Shown here one piece after another: positions 37,199 to 45,539 of a stretch of 64,000 nt of DNA. This DNA comes from an uncultured Litoreibacter sp. (GTDB lineage Bacteria > Pseudomonadota > Alphaproteobacteria > Rhodobacterales > Rhodobacteraceae), in assembly GCA_947501685.1 (NCBI GenBank), contig CANMWQ010000007.1, forward strand, positions 62,001 through 126,000, given 5' to 3'. The notes under the pieces are model-generated. The model saw nothing but the letters and a program-made list of their open reading frames with translations. It ran no database searches and was not told where the DNA came from. Positions within the stretch are counted from its first letter, which is position 1. Each line of letters opens with the position of its first letter. The translations under genes and the position numbers were made by a program.

Positions 37199-38890
37199 AT
37201 GGCGCATGACGGGCAGGACATCTCAATGACGCAAGAGCCGCAAATCATCATCGAGGGCCTGTTGGCCAAGACCGCGGAGGCCGTCCCCGTGCTCAACGAT
37301 CTGGCCGACACCGCCAAGGCCCGCGTCGCGGCGCTTGTCACCGAAAATGGCCGCGTCTCCGGCGCATTGCTTGAGCAAAACCAGACCGCCGCCCATGGGC
37401 TGGCATGGCTCACAACCTACGCCCAGGCCCTCACCCAGATGCAAAACTGGGCCGAAAAGCTCGACGCTCAGGGCCAGTTTGGCGAGACCGAGCAGCTGAT
37501 CCTGCAAATCACCTTCGGCGAATATCTCTGGCAGGTCTATGGCGGCATCCCAATGTCCCAGACCGAAATGCTGCGCCCGCAAGATATCGGCCTCAGCCAG
37601 GACGACCAACGCGCCCTGATGACCCCCGCAATCATGACGCTCACCCAGCAAGGCAACACCCAACCCGCCCGCACGCGGCTGGTCGAGCTGATGCAGGAGC
37701 AATCCGCCAACATCACCACCGGCCGCTCCGGCCTCGACGACGAGATGGAGATGATCCGCGAGCAATTCCGCCGGTTCTCCGTCGATAAGGTCGAGCCACA
37801 CGCCCATGACTGGCACCTGAAAGACGAGCTCATCCCGATGGAGATCATCAACGAGATGGCCGAACTCGGCGTCTTCGGCCTCACCATCCCCGAAGGATAT
37901 GGCGGCCTCGGCATGTCCAAAACCGCCATGTGCGTCGTCTCCGAGGAGCTTTCCCGCGGCTATATCGGCGTGGGCTCGCTCGGCACCCGCTCCGAGATCG
38001 CAGCCGAGCTGATCCTCTGCGGCGGCACGGAAGAGCAAAAGCAGAAATGGCTGCCCCAGCTCGCCTCCGCCGAAACGCTGCCCACGGCGGTTTTCACCGA
38101 ACCCAACACCGGCTCAGACCTCGGCAGCCTGCGCACCCGCGCCGTCAAAACCAACGATGACTACACCATCATCGGCAACAAGACATGGATCACCCACGCC
38201 GCCCGCACGCAGGTCATGACCCTGCTCGCCCGCACCGACCCGGACACGACCGATTACAAGGGCCTCTCCATGTTCCTCGCCGAGAAAACCCCCGGCACCG
38301 ACGCGGCCCCCTTCCCCACCCAAGGCATGTCCGGCGGCGAGATCGAGGTGCTGGGCTATCGCGGCATGAAGGAATACGAGCTGGCCTTTGATAATTTCCA
38401 CGTCAAAGGCGAAAACCTCCTCGGCGGGGTCGAGGGTCAGGGCTTCAAGCAGCTCATGCAAACCTTCGAGAGCGCCCGCATCCAGACCGCCGCGCGTGCC
38501 ATTGGCGTCGCCCAATCCGCGCTCGACGTCTCCATGCAATACGCGGTGGACCGCAAGCAGTTTGGCAAGAGCCTCATCCACTTCCCCCGCGTCTCCGGCA
38601 AGCTTGCCATGATGGCATGCGAGATCATGGTCGCCCGCCAACTCACCTATTTCTCCGCCTTCGAGAAAGACAACGACCGCCGCTGCGACCTTGAGGCCGG
38701 CATGGCCAAACTCCTAGCCGCCCGCATCGCCTGGTCCAGCGCCGATAACAGCCTGCAAATCCACGGAGGCAACGGTTTCGCATTGGAATACAAGATCAGC
38801 CGTATCCTGTGTGACGCCCGCATCCTGAACATTTTTGAGGGTGCTGCGGAAATTCAGGCGCAGGTCATTGCGAGACGGTTGTTGGGGTAA
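37199..38890 (+). CDS. mcd: (2S)-methylsuccinyl-CoA dehydrogenase (ethylmalonyl-CoA pathway)
   Basis: A 563-residue acyl-CoA dehydrogenase with an extra N-terminal domain of about 160 residues, the size and layout of Mcd, which oxidises (2S)-methylsuccinyl-CoA to mesaconyl-CoA in acetyl-CoA assimilation. The dehydrogenase part shows FTEPNTGSDLGSLRTRAV, DRKQFGKSLIHFPRVSGKLA, the glycine-rich IHGGNGFALEY and the terminal ILNIFEGAAEIQAQVIARRL. AGAGGA precedes the ATG. Electrons should go to the ETF encoded at 22-24 kb. The assignment over other long acyl-CoA dehydrogenases rests on length and overall pattern. Confidence 0.85.
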   Translation: MAHDGQDISMTQEPQIIIEGLLAKTAEAVPVLNDLADTAKARVAALVTENGRVSGALLEQNQTAAHGLAWLTTYAQALTQMQNWAEKLDAQGQFGETEQLILQITFGEYLWQVYGGIPMSQTEMLRPQDIGLSQDDQRALMTPAIMTLTQQGNTQPARTRLVELMQEQSANITTGRSGLDDEMEMIREQFRRFSVDKVEPHAHDWHLKDELIPMEIINEMAELGVFGLTIPEGYGGLGMSKTAMCVVSEELSRGYIGVGSLGTRSEIAAELILCGGTEEQKQKWLPQLASAETLPTAVFTEPNTGSDLGSLRTRAVKTNDDYTIIGNKTWITHAARTQVMTLLARTDPDTTDYKGLSMFLAEKTPGTDAAPFPTQGMSGGEIEVLGYRGMKEYELAFDNFHVKGENLLGGVEGQGFKQLMQTFESARIQTAARAIGVAQSALDVSMQYAVDRKQFGKSLIHFPRVSGKLAMMACEIMVARQLTYFSAFEKDNDRRCDLEAGMAKLLAARIAWSSADNSLQIHGGNGFALEYKISRILCDARILNIFEGAAEIQAQVIARRLLG

Positions 38891-39087
38891 AAGCGCAATC
38901 ACTGGACATTCGCTACAGGGATAAACAAAGAGAAAAAGTAAACAAACAGGACGCTTACAAACTAAGGTTGTGCGCTTCTATATGGTGATACAGAGTTGAG
39001 TAACCAAACAAAATTGTCCGTGCACTTATTGGAAACTGCAAGAGCCGACTACGACATTAAAGTGGCTGAGACACGGAAACTGGTACG
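38891..39087. other. A+T-rich spacer at the left edge of the RT island
   Basis: No supported gene. A 31-codon TTG-initiated frame at 38996-39091 (SNQTKLSVHLLETARADYDI and onwards) has no ribosome-binding site and overlaps the end of the reverse transcriptase gene. The sequence is clearly less G+C-rich than the preceding mcd gene, marking the start of a compositional island. Confidence 0.55.
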
Positions 39088-40596
39088 CTAATCTGCATCT
39101 TTGGTTCGATCACGTTGAGTTACTGCGCGCACCATTGCGGTAGAGATACGTTCCTTCATGATTTTAGTGAAGTTTCGCGCTTGTTTAAGTATCGGGGCAC
39201 CTTCTGGCCCAAATGTCTCAGACGCACGTTTCAAATAACTATAAAACGTCCATGTCTTGGGATCTTCACGATCAAAAGCCCTCTTCTTTGGCATTGAGCC
39301 CAGTGGATCGCCTTCCGGAGAATAATCCTCACTCCGCACCCTAGAAAATCGTTCGTTGAACCCTGAAAAGTCAAAATCGGCAAGCAACTCTGAGGCATTT
39401 TTGGTAGGGTTCGCCATAGCAAAGCCCCGAGCAACCCCTTTTGCTGACAGCGCTACCTTTCGATACAGTCTCGAAATTGTGCTGTCTCGGACATAAACTG
39501 ATTTACCATCGAAACGGAAACCAAGATACTCAAACCCGTTTTTACCTTGTGGTCCATCTTCATGTTTGAAGGATAGAATATCACCTTTTCGTTCAAAACT
39601 AACGATACACGTTTTAGCTTCTTTGATTCTAATCTTCTCCCCATATTTTTGTATCTCGTCGACGGCAAAGCCTGCGGCTTCCTTACCTACTGCCCTATCA
39701 CCTGGAACAATAAGCAAAATATCATCTGAGTAGCGCATGTAACGCCCGCCCTTTGATTTAGCATAGGCATTCAGAGCGGCGTCAAACTCCAGCAAGTAAA
39801 AATTGGCTATCAAGTCTGAGATTGGCGCACCCTGTGGTACCCCGTGGTCAAGCAAGTTACCGTCTGGGTCACAATTAGGCCGGATCAGACCCTTTACACT
39901 GGCGATCTTCTCTCGAAATTCTGCGGGCGAACAAAGCTGGGTTGGCATTTCACGAAATGGCACGGTGTATCGTTCACGTGGATACCCGTTCACTTCTTTT
40001 TCCTCAATGAAACCGAGACGTCGGTAGACCTCCTTTTGCTCGACTACATGGTATTTTGTTACGTTCTTGAAGACAGCAAAGTGATCAGCGGGCAGACGCT
40101 CAACGCTTAGAAGATCACACCAAATCTCCTTGATCTTTGCGTGATCCAAATTCTCAAAATAGCCCCTAATATCCAAAGCTATTGCGACACAGTCGCCTAA
40201 TTCCTTGATTTCATCAAAGGCGTCTTTGGCAAAGTCGATGTTGCATTTCCCTCCGCCCGAAGGCTTAAGAACTCTTCTATATGCAATTGGGCAGTCCGAG
40301 ATTCCTAAATCACTCAAGCGTTTTTCATACTTTTCAGAGACGATCTTTCTGTAGTGCATCAGTATGTATGCATCACGTCTTGCAGCGTAGCGAATAGGTC
40401 GCGACTTAGGCTCAGGCCTACCAGTGACTGTTGCGCGAAACGGTTGCCAATTTTCGTGATAAAGGAAAAATGGATAGAACTTGTTTGAAGCAACTCTTTG
40501 TGGATCGGAAACTATCGCTTCCGCCTCAGCTAGAGATAGACGCCTGTCGAAATGAGGGTAGTGCTTAAGGTCTTTGGCAGAAAAATCTGGTTCCAT
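39088..40596 (-). CDS. Reverse transcriptase, defence-associated (DRT/UG-like) type
   Basis: A complete 502-residue RNA-directed DNA polymerase. Motif A is ALDIRGYFENLDH (Asp 142), motif B GVPQGAPISDLIANFYL (about 252-268), motif C YMRYSDDILLIVP (YSDD at 289-292), and the thumb-side motif FEYLGFRF is present, so the catalytic triad is intact. It lacks the VTG signature of retron enzymes and any maturase/HNH domain of group II intron enzymes. The N-terminal block (YPHFDRRLSLAEA, SNKFYPFFLYH, IRYAARRDAYILMHY) matches a chromosomal RT family that I associate with antiviral unknown-group RTs. A C-terminal helical region follows. The gene is A+T-richer than its neighbours. The start at 40596 has no clear Shine-Dalgarno; an ATG at 40626 is also possible. 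The subclass is undetermined. Confidence 0.88.
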   Translation of the reverse strand: MEPDFSAKDLKHYPHFDRRLSLAEAEAIVSDPQRVASNKFYPFFLYHENWQPFRATVTGRPEPKSRPIRYAARRDAYILMHYRKIVSEKYEKRLSDLGISDCPIAYRRVLKPSGGGKCNIDFAKDAFDEIKELGDCVAIALDIRGYFENLDHAKIKEIWCDLLSVERLPADHFAVFKNVTKYHVVEQKEVYRRLGFIEEKEVNGYPRERYTVPFREMPTQLCSPAEFREKIASVKGLIRPNCDPDGNLLDHGVPQGAPISDLIANFYLLEFDAALNAYAKSKGGRYMRYSDDILLIVPGDRAVGKEAAGFAVDEIQKYGEKIRIKEAKTCIVSFERKGDILSFKHEDGPQGKNGFEYLGFRFDGKSVYVRDSTISRLYRKVALSAKGVARGFAMANPTKNASELLADFDFSGFNERFSRVRSEDYSPEGDPLGSMPKKRAFDREDPKTWTFYSYLKRASETFGPEGAPILKQARNFTKIMKERISTAMVRAVTQRDRTKDAD

Positions 40597-40613
40597 AATT
40601 ATAATACGCGAGA

Positions 40614-40661
40614 GGGACCGAAACATTTGGCAGGACACTTGCCCTTTTACGTTTCGGCCCC
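40614..40661 (-). ncRNA. Candidate RT-associated structured RNA (11-bp stem)
   Basis: In the minus-strand transcript GGGGCCGAAAC pairs over 11 positions (one G-U) with GTTTCGGTCCC. The 26-base apical part contains an inner GGCA/TGCC stem. The structure ends 18 bases before the RT start codon. Further upstream are ATCGG/CCGAT and CTTGTAT/ATATAAG stem-loops (about 40701-40738). Defence RTs of several classes use a non-coding RNA encoded immediately upstream as template or scaffold. The ncRNA reading is inference from position and folding. Confidence 0.5.
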
Positions 40662-40727
40662 GACTGTTCTGCGTGGTGCCCTTCTTTCGACGTGGTCGCT
40701 TATATTACTATACAAGTCGCAATCGGT

Positions 40728-40755
40728 ATTATCCGATATGCAGCCACATTACCAA
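40728..40755 (-). promoter_or_regulatory. Putative promoter for the RT leader
   Basis: On the minus strand TTGGTA (40750-40755) and GATAAT (40728-40733) are separated by 16 bases. Initiation would fall near 40720 and give a leader of about 125 bases before the RT start. This is a motif match only. Confidence 0.4.
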
Positions 40756-40778
40756 GTTACGCTAAAGGAGCCCAAATT

Positions 40779-40907
40779 ATGGAACACGCAATACGCACAA
40801 GCCTGGCAACAGGCCTTGACAGTTTAAACGATCGACTGCGACGCCCGAACGACGCCGATACCCCTTATTTTGGAATGCCAGAGGAATATTACAAGTGCTC
40901 GCAATAA
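40779..40907 (+). CDS. Small ORF divergent from the RT gene
   Basis: A 42-codon frame starting ATG at 40779 with a strong Shine-Dalgarno (AAAGGAG, eight bases upstream). The product starts MEHAIRTSLATGLDSLNDRL and continues RRPNDADTPYFGMPEEYYKC; it is polar with no membrane segment. I recognise no family. It lies head to head with the RT and its first codons are about 25 bases from the RT promoter candidate. The good ribosome-binding site is the only support, so it is tentative. Confidence 0.35.
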   Translation: MEHAIRTSLATGLDSLNDRLRRPNDADTPYFGMPEEYYKCSQ

Positions 40908-41082
40908 AATTCTACCAAGGCGATAGCAGTGACCTTGAAGAGCGATAAACTAGGTTTAGAAAGTACGAGCTATATGCTGTTAGCTAGGCGGCGCCTGTAA
41001 CAGCACACAATTAGACTAAACGGAAATCAAGAACCTTACCCCCTCACTTGCCCTCCCGTCACCTCACTGCCATCCTCCCCCC

Positions 41083-41466
41083 ATGCTCCGCCTCGCCTTC
41101 CTCCTCCCTCTCCTGCTCGGCTATTGCGCCGACGAGACCCTTACCGGATACGGCGCGCAGGGGCAGGATTTCGCGCTGGTCTCCATCAACGAGCAGCCCT
41201 TCCCCGCCCGCGCCACGATCCGTTTTCCCGAGGAAGGCCAGATCGCGGGCCAAGGCCCCTGCAACAGCTTCTCCGCCACCCAAGATCTGCCCTACCCGTG
41301 GTTCAAAGCGGGGCCGATTGCGGCCACCAAACGCGCCTGCCCCGAGCTGGACGCCGAGGCGCTCTTCTTCCAAACCCTGTCTGAAATGACCCTGTCCGAG
41401 GTCTCAGGCCCCAACCTGATCCTCAGCACATCTGAGGGTCAAACGATGGTGTTTCTGGCCGAATAG
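41083..41466 (+). CDS. META-domain-like exported protein
   Basis: A 127-residue protein with an N-terminal signal sequence (MLRLAFLLPLLLGYC). A META/HslJ-like domain follows: FALVSINEQPFPARATIRF, then GPCNSFSATQDLPYPWFKAG, TKRACPELDAEALFFQTL. Cysteine 15 is preceded by L-G-Y, which is not a good lipobox because the -1 position is tyrosine, so lipidation is uncertain. G+C returns to the local norm here, marking the right edge of the RT island. The function of META proteins is poorly defined. Confidence 0.78.
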   Translation: MLRLAFLLPLLLGYCADETLTGYGAQGQDFALVSINEQPFPARATIRFPEEGQIAGQGPCNSFSATQDLPYPWFKAGPIAATKRACPELDAEALFFQTLSEMTLSEVSGPNLILSTSEGQTMVFLAE

Positions 41467-41467
41467 G

Positions 41468-41522
41468 TTTGGGACATTTTGGGGAACGGGCCCAAATATT
41501 TTGCCCCATTTTGTCCCAAAAC
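41468..41522. repeat. 55-bp dispersed inverted repeat, copy 1
   Basis: TTTGGGACATTTTGGGGAAC begins the left arm and TTGCCCCATTTTGTCCCAAA ends the right arm. TTTTGGGACA/TGTCCCAAAA pair and GGGG/CCCC pair inside. It lies exactly in the gap between two convergent genes and is nearly identical (53 of 55 bases) to a copy at 50258-50312. It probably acts as a bidirectional terminator. Confidence 0.85.
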
Positions 41523-41531
41523 AGCCCGCCG

Positions 41532-42149
41532 CTAGAACAAATGCCGCTCTTTTGCCAGCAGGGCCGCTTGCGTTCTGTTGGACACACCCAGCTTGGCCAG
41601 CAGGTTCTTCACATGCAGCTTCACCGTGACCTCCTGAATGTCCAGATTGCGCGCAATCTCCTTATTTGACAGGCCAATGCACAGCTGCTCCAACGTCTGC
41701 AACTCGCGCGCCGACAGCTTGGAGAACGCCCCCTCCGCCCGCGCCTCCTGCGGCGCGGCCCCAAAATCAAACGGCAAAAACCGCTCGCCGGACAGCACAA
41801 ATTTGATAGCATTCACCAAAGACGCCGCCGTCAAAGACTTCGGAATGAACCCGCTGGCCCCCCGCGCCATGGCAGTGTTGGCGACATCGCGGTTCGCCAC
41901 GCCCGACATTAACGCGACTTTGCACGCCGGATGTGCCTTGCGCGCGCGGTCCAGCCCCTCAAGCCCGTTCATCCCCGGCATGTTGTAGTCAAGGATCAGC
42001 AGGTCAATCGCATCCAAACCATCCATCCGCTCCAGCGCCTCATCCAGATTGGCCGCCGTCAGCACGTTGAAGCCGTCCACGGTCTCCAGATAGGCGGCGA
42101 TCGTGTCGCGCACGAGGTCATGATCATCGGCAAGAAGAATATTTGGCAT
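41532..42149 (-). CDS. LuxR/NarL-type response regulator
   Basis: A 205-residue regulator from ATG 42149 (an upstream extension lacks support). The receiver domain MPNILLADDHDLVRDTIAAY has the phospho-acceptor Asp 54 in LLILDYNMPGMNG. The C-terminal LuxR HTH (about 140-205) reads FSKLSARELQTLEQLCIGLS, then NKEIARNLDIQEVTVKLHV. It is divergent from the exported molybdopterin-fold protein and hybrid kinase genes, so it may be the output of that kinase; this is inferred from neighbourhood. Confidence 0.92.
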   Translation of the reverse strand: MPNILLADDHDLVRDTIAAYLETVDGFNVLTAANLDEALERMDGLDAIDLLILDYNMPGMNGLEGLDRARKAHPACKVALMSGVANRDVANTAMARGASGFIPKSLTAASLVNAIKFVLSGERFLPFDFGAAPQEARAEGAFSKLSARELQTLEQLCIGLSNKEIARNLDIQEVTVKLHVKNLLAKLGVSNRTQAALLAKERHLF

Positions 42150-42306
42150 GACGTCACTCTGTTGAAATCTGGGCCCCATTACACCGGGAAAAATGATCAA
42201 AAAATGGCAAACCTATCCTTAAGTATAGGGGACTATGCCAATGCCCCCAACAGGAACCTGCCCATCCCTGTAAAAGCGACCTCACTACTGCAACAGGAGC
42301 CCGACC

Positions 42307-42801
42307 ATGACCCACACCCACCACTCACGGATACTGGCCGGGTTCCTTGCAGTGTTTGCCTCCGCCGCCACGCCCGTCCTCGCGCAGGACGCTCTGGCGT
42401 TGCAGATCACCGCGGCGGCCTCAGCCTCTGAACCGGTCGAGCTCAGCTTAGAGGCCCTCGACGCGCTGGACCAATCCACCTTCACAACCACCACCATCTG
42501 GACCGATGGCGAGACCCGCTTCTCCGGCGTCCCCCTTAAAGCGCTGCTGGCGCATCTCGGCGCGCAGGGCAGCACTGTCGAAATGGTCGCTCTGAACGAT
42601 TACGCCGTCACCATGCCCATCGCGGAGCTGGAAGACGATGCGCCGATCATTGCCACCCGGATGAATGGCGAGACAATGTCGGTGCGCGACAAGGGGCCCT
42701 ATTGGGTGGTCTTCCCCTATGACAGCGACCCGAAATATAAGACCGAGGTGAATTATTCCCGCAGCATCTGGCAGCTAAACCGTGTGAGGGTCATAGATTG
42801 A
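42307..42801 (+). CDS. Exported protein with oxidoreductase molybdopterin-binding fold
   Basis: A 164-residue protein with a signal peptide (ILAGFLAVFASAATPVLAQ). The mature part has the SUOX-type molybdopterin-domain pattern: EPVELSLEALDALDQSTF, FSGVPLKALLAHLG, VALNDYAVTMPIAELED, MNGETMSVRDKGPYWVVFPY. It contains no cysteine after the signal peptide, so the usual molybdenum ligand is missing and enzymatic activity is unlikely. It ends 43 bases before the hybrid kinase start and is likely co-transcribed; it could be a periplasmic ligand-binding partner of the kinase. Confidence 0.85.
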   Translation: MTHTHHSRILAGFLAVFASAATPVLAQDALALQITAAASASEPVELSLEALDALDQSTFTTTTIWTDGETRFSGVPLKALLAHLGAQGSTVEMVALNDYAVTMPIAELEDDAPIIATRMNGETMSVRDKGPYWVVFPYDSDPKYKTEVNYSRSIWQLNRVRVID

Positions 42802-42844
42802 GAACCGCTTGCCCCCTATGGTGACCCCAAACTGGAGGTCCCGC

Positions 42845-45352
42845 ATGAGAACTGGGCTAAACGGATATCGGGTGGCCATATTGGCAGGCTTCGGCCTGCT
42901 CCTTTTGGTGTTGGGGCTCATGGTGTCCAACCTGTTGTCGCAGCTGCGCGACCTGTCAGCGGCGGCGGGCGACAACACCCAGTGGAGCATCGCGCAGCTC
43001 GACACGGAGTTTGCAAATCTGGACGCCACACTTGCCGACAAGCTGGCCGGTGGCACCGTCTCACAAGAAGAGCTGCAACTGCGCATCGACATCGCGCTCA
43101 GCCGGTTGAACATCGTCAATTCCGGCCGCGCCGCCGTGCTCTTTGGCCAGAACGCGGAGGCCGCTGACCTGATCGCCCCCCTCAATACCTTTGCGACAGA
43201 GACGATAGCGCTCTCCGACAAGCCCGGCCCGCTCGGCCTCGATGATCTGCGCGCCCTGCGCGACATGGTCAAAACCGTGCGCCCTGATGTGCGCAACATC
43301 GCCCTTCTGGGCGTCAGCCTCGGCGCGGAACAATCGCAGCAACGCCGCGCGGGCTTTGCCCAACAGCTCACCCGCACCGGCGGCATCGCGATTGCGCTGC
43401 TGGTGCTGATGGGCGGGCTGATGGTGCTGCTCGACAGGCTGTTGCGGCGCGCAGCAAATCGCGACGCCGCACTGCTGACCTCCTCGAAACTGCTTACCTC
43501 TACCGTGGCCGCGTCGCTTGATGCCATCGTGACCGCCGATGACAGCGGCAAGATCATCGGGTTCAACGCCTCCGCCGAGGACGTGTTCGGCTGGACCCGG
43601 CAAGAGATCATCGGCCAGACCATGGAAGATACGTTCATCCCGCACCGCATGCGCGACGCGCATCACAACGGCATGACCCGCTACCTTGAAACCGGCAAGC
43701 CGCGCGTGGTCGATGGCGGCCGGGTGGAGCTGGCCGCCCTGCGCAAAAGCGGCGAGGAATTCCCGGTGGAGTTGAACATCACCTCTATCGAGGACGACGA
43801 GGGCACAAAATTCATCGCCTATATTCGCGACATCAGCGAGCGCAAGATTGACGAGCAAAAGCTGATCGACGCCCGCGACCGTGCCGAGCGGACCGACCGC
43901 GCCAAGTCGCAATTCCTCACCGTGATGAGCCATGAGATGCGCACGCCCCTGAACGGCATTCTGGGCGTGCTGGACCTGCTGAAGACAACCAAGCTGACCC
44001 CCCAACAGGAGCGCTACGCCCAGATCGCAACCGCCTCGAGCGAGATCCTTCTGGAGCACACCAACGAGGCCCTCGACATCACCCGGATCGAGACCGGGAC
44101 ATTGCAACTGACGCCGCAGGCCTTTGACCTGCCCGAACTGGTGACCTCGCTGGTGGACGTGCTCGAGCCCTTGGCGCGCGAGAAGCAGCTTGGGCTGACG
44201 CTGCAAATCGAGGATGCGATGCGCATGGGCTTTGTCGGCGACAGCAACCGGGTCCGGCAAATCCTCACCAACCTGATCGGCAACGCCATCAAATTCACCG
44301 AGAGCGGCCGCATTGACCTCGCCGTCAGCGGCATTCACGGGCCAAAGCTGTCCTCCGTCAAATTTGCCGTCACCGACACAGGCGCGGGCATCGCGCCGGA
44401 GCATCTCGAACAGGTTTTTGAGGATTTCGTGGCCCTGTCCCACGGCGAAGGGCGGCAAACCCGTGGCGACGGTCTGGGCCTGTCGATCTCGCGCAAAATC
44501 GCGCGGCAAATGGGCGGCGACATCAACCTGAACAGCGCGCTGGGCAACGGCTCCACCTTCACCCTGACAGTGCCGCTGGAACGCCGCGACGCCATCCCCG
44601 ACAAAGACGCGCGCCCTGCCGACACCCCGCCCCCGACGGCCAGGCCCTGCAAAATTCTGGTCGTCGAGGACAACAATATCAACCGCAAGGTGCTGGGCGA
44701 TATGTTGGACGGCATGGGCCACGATGTGCAGGAGGCCGTTGACGGGGCCGACTGTCTGCAAAAGGCGGGCGGCACCAAATTCGACATCATCTTCATGGAT
44801 ATCAGCATGCCCGTCATGGACGGGATCGAGGCCACAACCCGCCTGCGCGCAGAGGGCGGGCCAAACGCGCACACCCAGATCGTGGGCCTCACCGCCCATG
44901 GCCGCGAGGAATACCGCGAGGAGGCCCAACGCGCCGGCATGAACCGCTTCCACACCAAGCCGATCCGGCTGGACGCATTACACAGCATCGTGGCAGACAT
45001 CTCGGCCATCGCCCACGCACCGCTGGGCGCCGCCGCCCCAACCGACGCTTTGCGCGACCTGTGCGAAGCCTTGGGGCCGGACAAGGTCAACGAGATTGGC
45101 GAACGCTTCTTCACCGAGCTGGACGCCTATACCACCCAAGCCCATCAAGGCGCGTTTGACGACGACCCGGCGGCACTGGCGGAGGCGTCTCACAAGGTCA
45201 AAGGGGCCGCAGCCCTGCTGGGCCTGCACGCGCTGGAGGCACCTTTGGCCGAACTGGAACAGGCCGCGCGCGCGGGCGATCTCTCCGATCTCACCCCACG
45301 CATCAAAGCGCTCGACGCCCTCGCGGCAAGCGAGCGTGCCACCTTCCCCTAA
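42845..45352 (+). CDS. Hybrid sensor histidine kinase with PAS, receiver and HPt domains
   Basis: An 835-residue membrane kinase starting at ATG 42845, six bases after GGAGG. Transmembrane helices lie near 9-30 and 180-202 around a periplasmic helical sensor. A PAS domain follows (about 212-332), then HisKA with His 363 in VMSHEMRTPLNG, an ATPase domain, a receiver with Asp 652 in IIFMDISMPVMDG, and a C-terminal HPt with His 783 in EASHKVKGAAALLG. It is a complete phosphorelay that needs a separate output regulator; the LuxR-type regulator at 41532 is the best candidate. Confidence 0.93.
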   Translation: MRTGLNGYRVAILAGFGLLLLVLGLMVSNLLSQLRDLSAAAGDNTQWSIAQLDTEFANLDATLADKLAGGTVSQEELQLRIDIALSRLNIVNSGRAAVLFGQNAEAADLIAPLNTFATETIALSDKPGPLGLDDLRALRDMVKTVRPDVRNIALLGVSLGAEQSQQRRAGFAQQLTRTGGIAIALLVLMGGLMVLLDRLLRRAANRDAALLTSSKLLTSTVAASLDAIVTADDSGKIIGFNASAEDVFGWTRQEIIGQTMEDTFIPHRMRDAHHNGMTRYLETGKPRVVDGGRVELAALRKSGEEFPVELNITSIEDDEGTKFIAYIRDISERKIDEQKLIDARDRAERTDRAKSQFLTVMSHEMRTPLNGILGVLDLLKTTKLTPQQERYAQIATASSEILLEHTNEALDITRIETGTLQLTPQAFDLPELVTSLVDVLEPLAREKQLGLTLQIEDAMRMGFVGDSNRVRQILTNLIGNAIKFTESGRIDLAVSGIHGPKLSSVKFAVTDTGAGIAPEHLEQVFEDFVALSHGEGRQTRGDGLGLSISRKIARQMGGDINLNSALGNGSTFTLTVPLERRDAIPDKDARPADTPPPTARPCKILVVEDNNINRKVLGDMLDGMGHDVQEAVDGADCLQKAGGTKFDIIFMDISMPVMDGIEATTRLRAEGGPNAHTQIVGLTAHGREEYREEAQRAGMNRFHTKPIRLDALHSIVADISAIAHAPLGAAAPTDALRDLCEALGPDKVNEIGERFFTELDAYTTQAHQGAFDDDPAALAEASHKVKGAAALLGLHALEAPLAELEQAARAGDLSDLTPRIKALDALAASERATFP

Positions 45353-45539
45353 CGGGTCACAGCCTCCACCACATAGCCGCTCTTTCGAAGGGCCGCCTAT
45401 CCCAATGGATAGCGCAGCCATCCCAATTCTCTGCCACCTATCCTCCCGCCCCCCGAACATCTGCGCCGGGAGCGCTTACACCTTGGGTCATCAACAACAC
45501 GGGCCGCCTGGAGGGGCCCACCACAAAGGACCTAAGACA

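Noticed and set aside
38996-39091. 31-codon TTG frame before the RT stop
   Set aside because: No Shine-Dalgarno and it overlaps the RT coding end.
39088-40596. Retron interpretation of the RT
   Set aside because: The VTG signature after motif C is absent and no msr/msd-like pair of inverted repeats was found.
39088-40596. Group II intron or diversity-generating retroelement interpretation of the RT
   Set aside because: No maturase or HNH domain, no intron domain V-like structure, and no template/variable repeat pair seen nearby.
41083-41130. Lipoprotein call for the META-domain protein
   Set aside because: The residue before the cysteine is tyrosine, which does not fit a lipobox.
43061-44953. 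630-aa frame antisense to the hybrid kinase
   Set aside because: Shadow; the kinase on the plus strand has all expected motifs.
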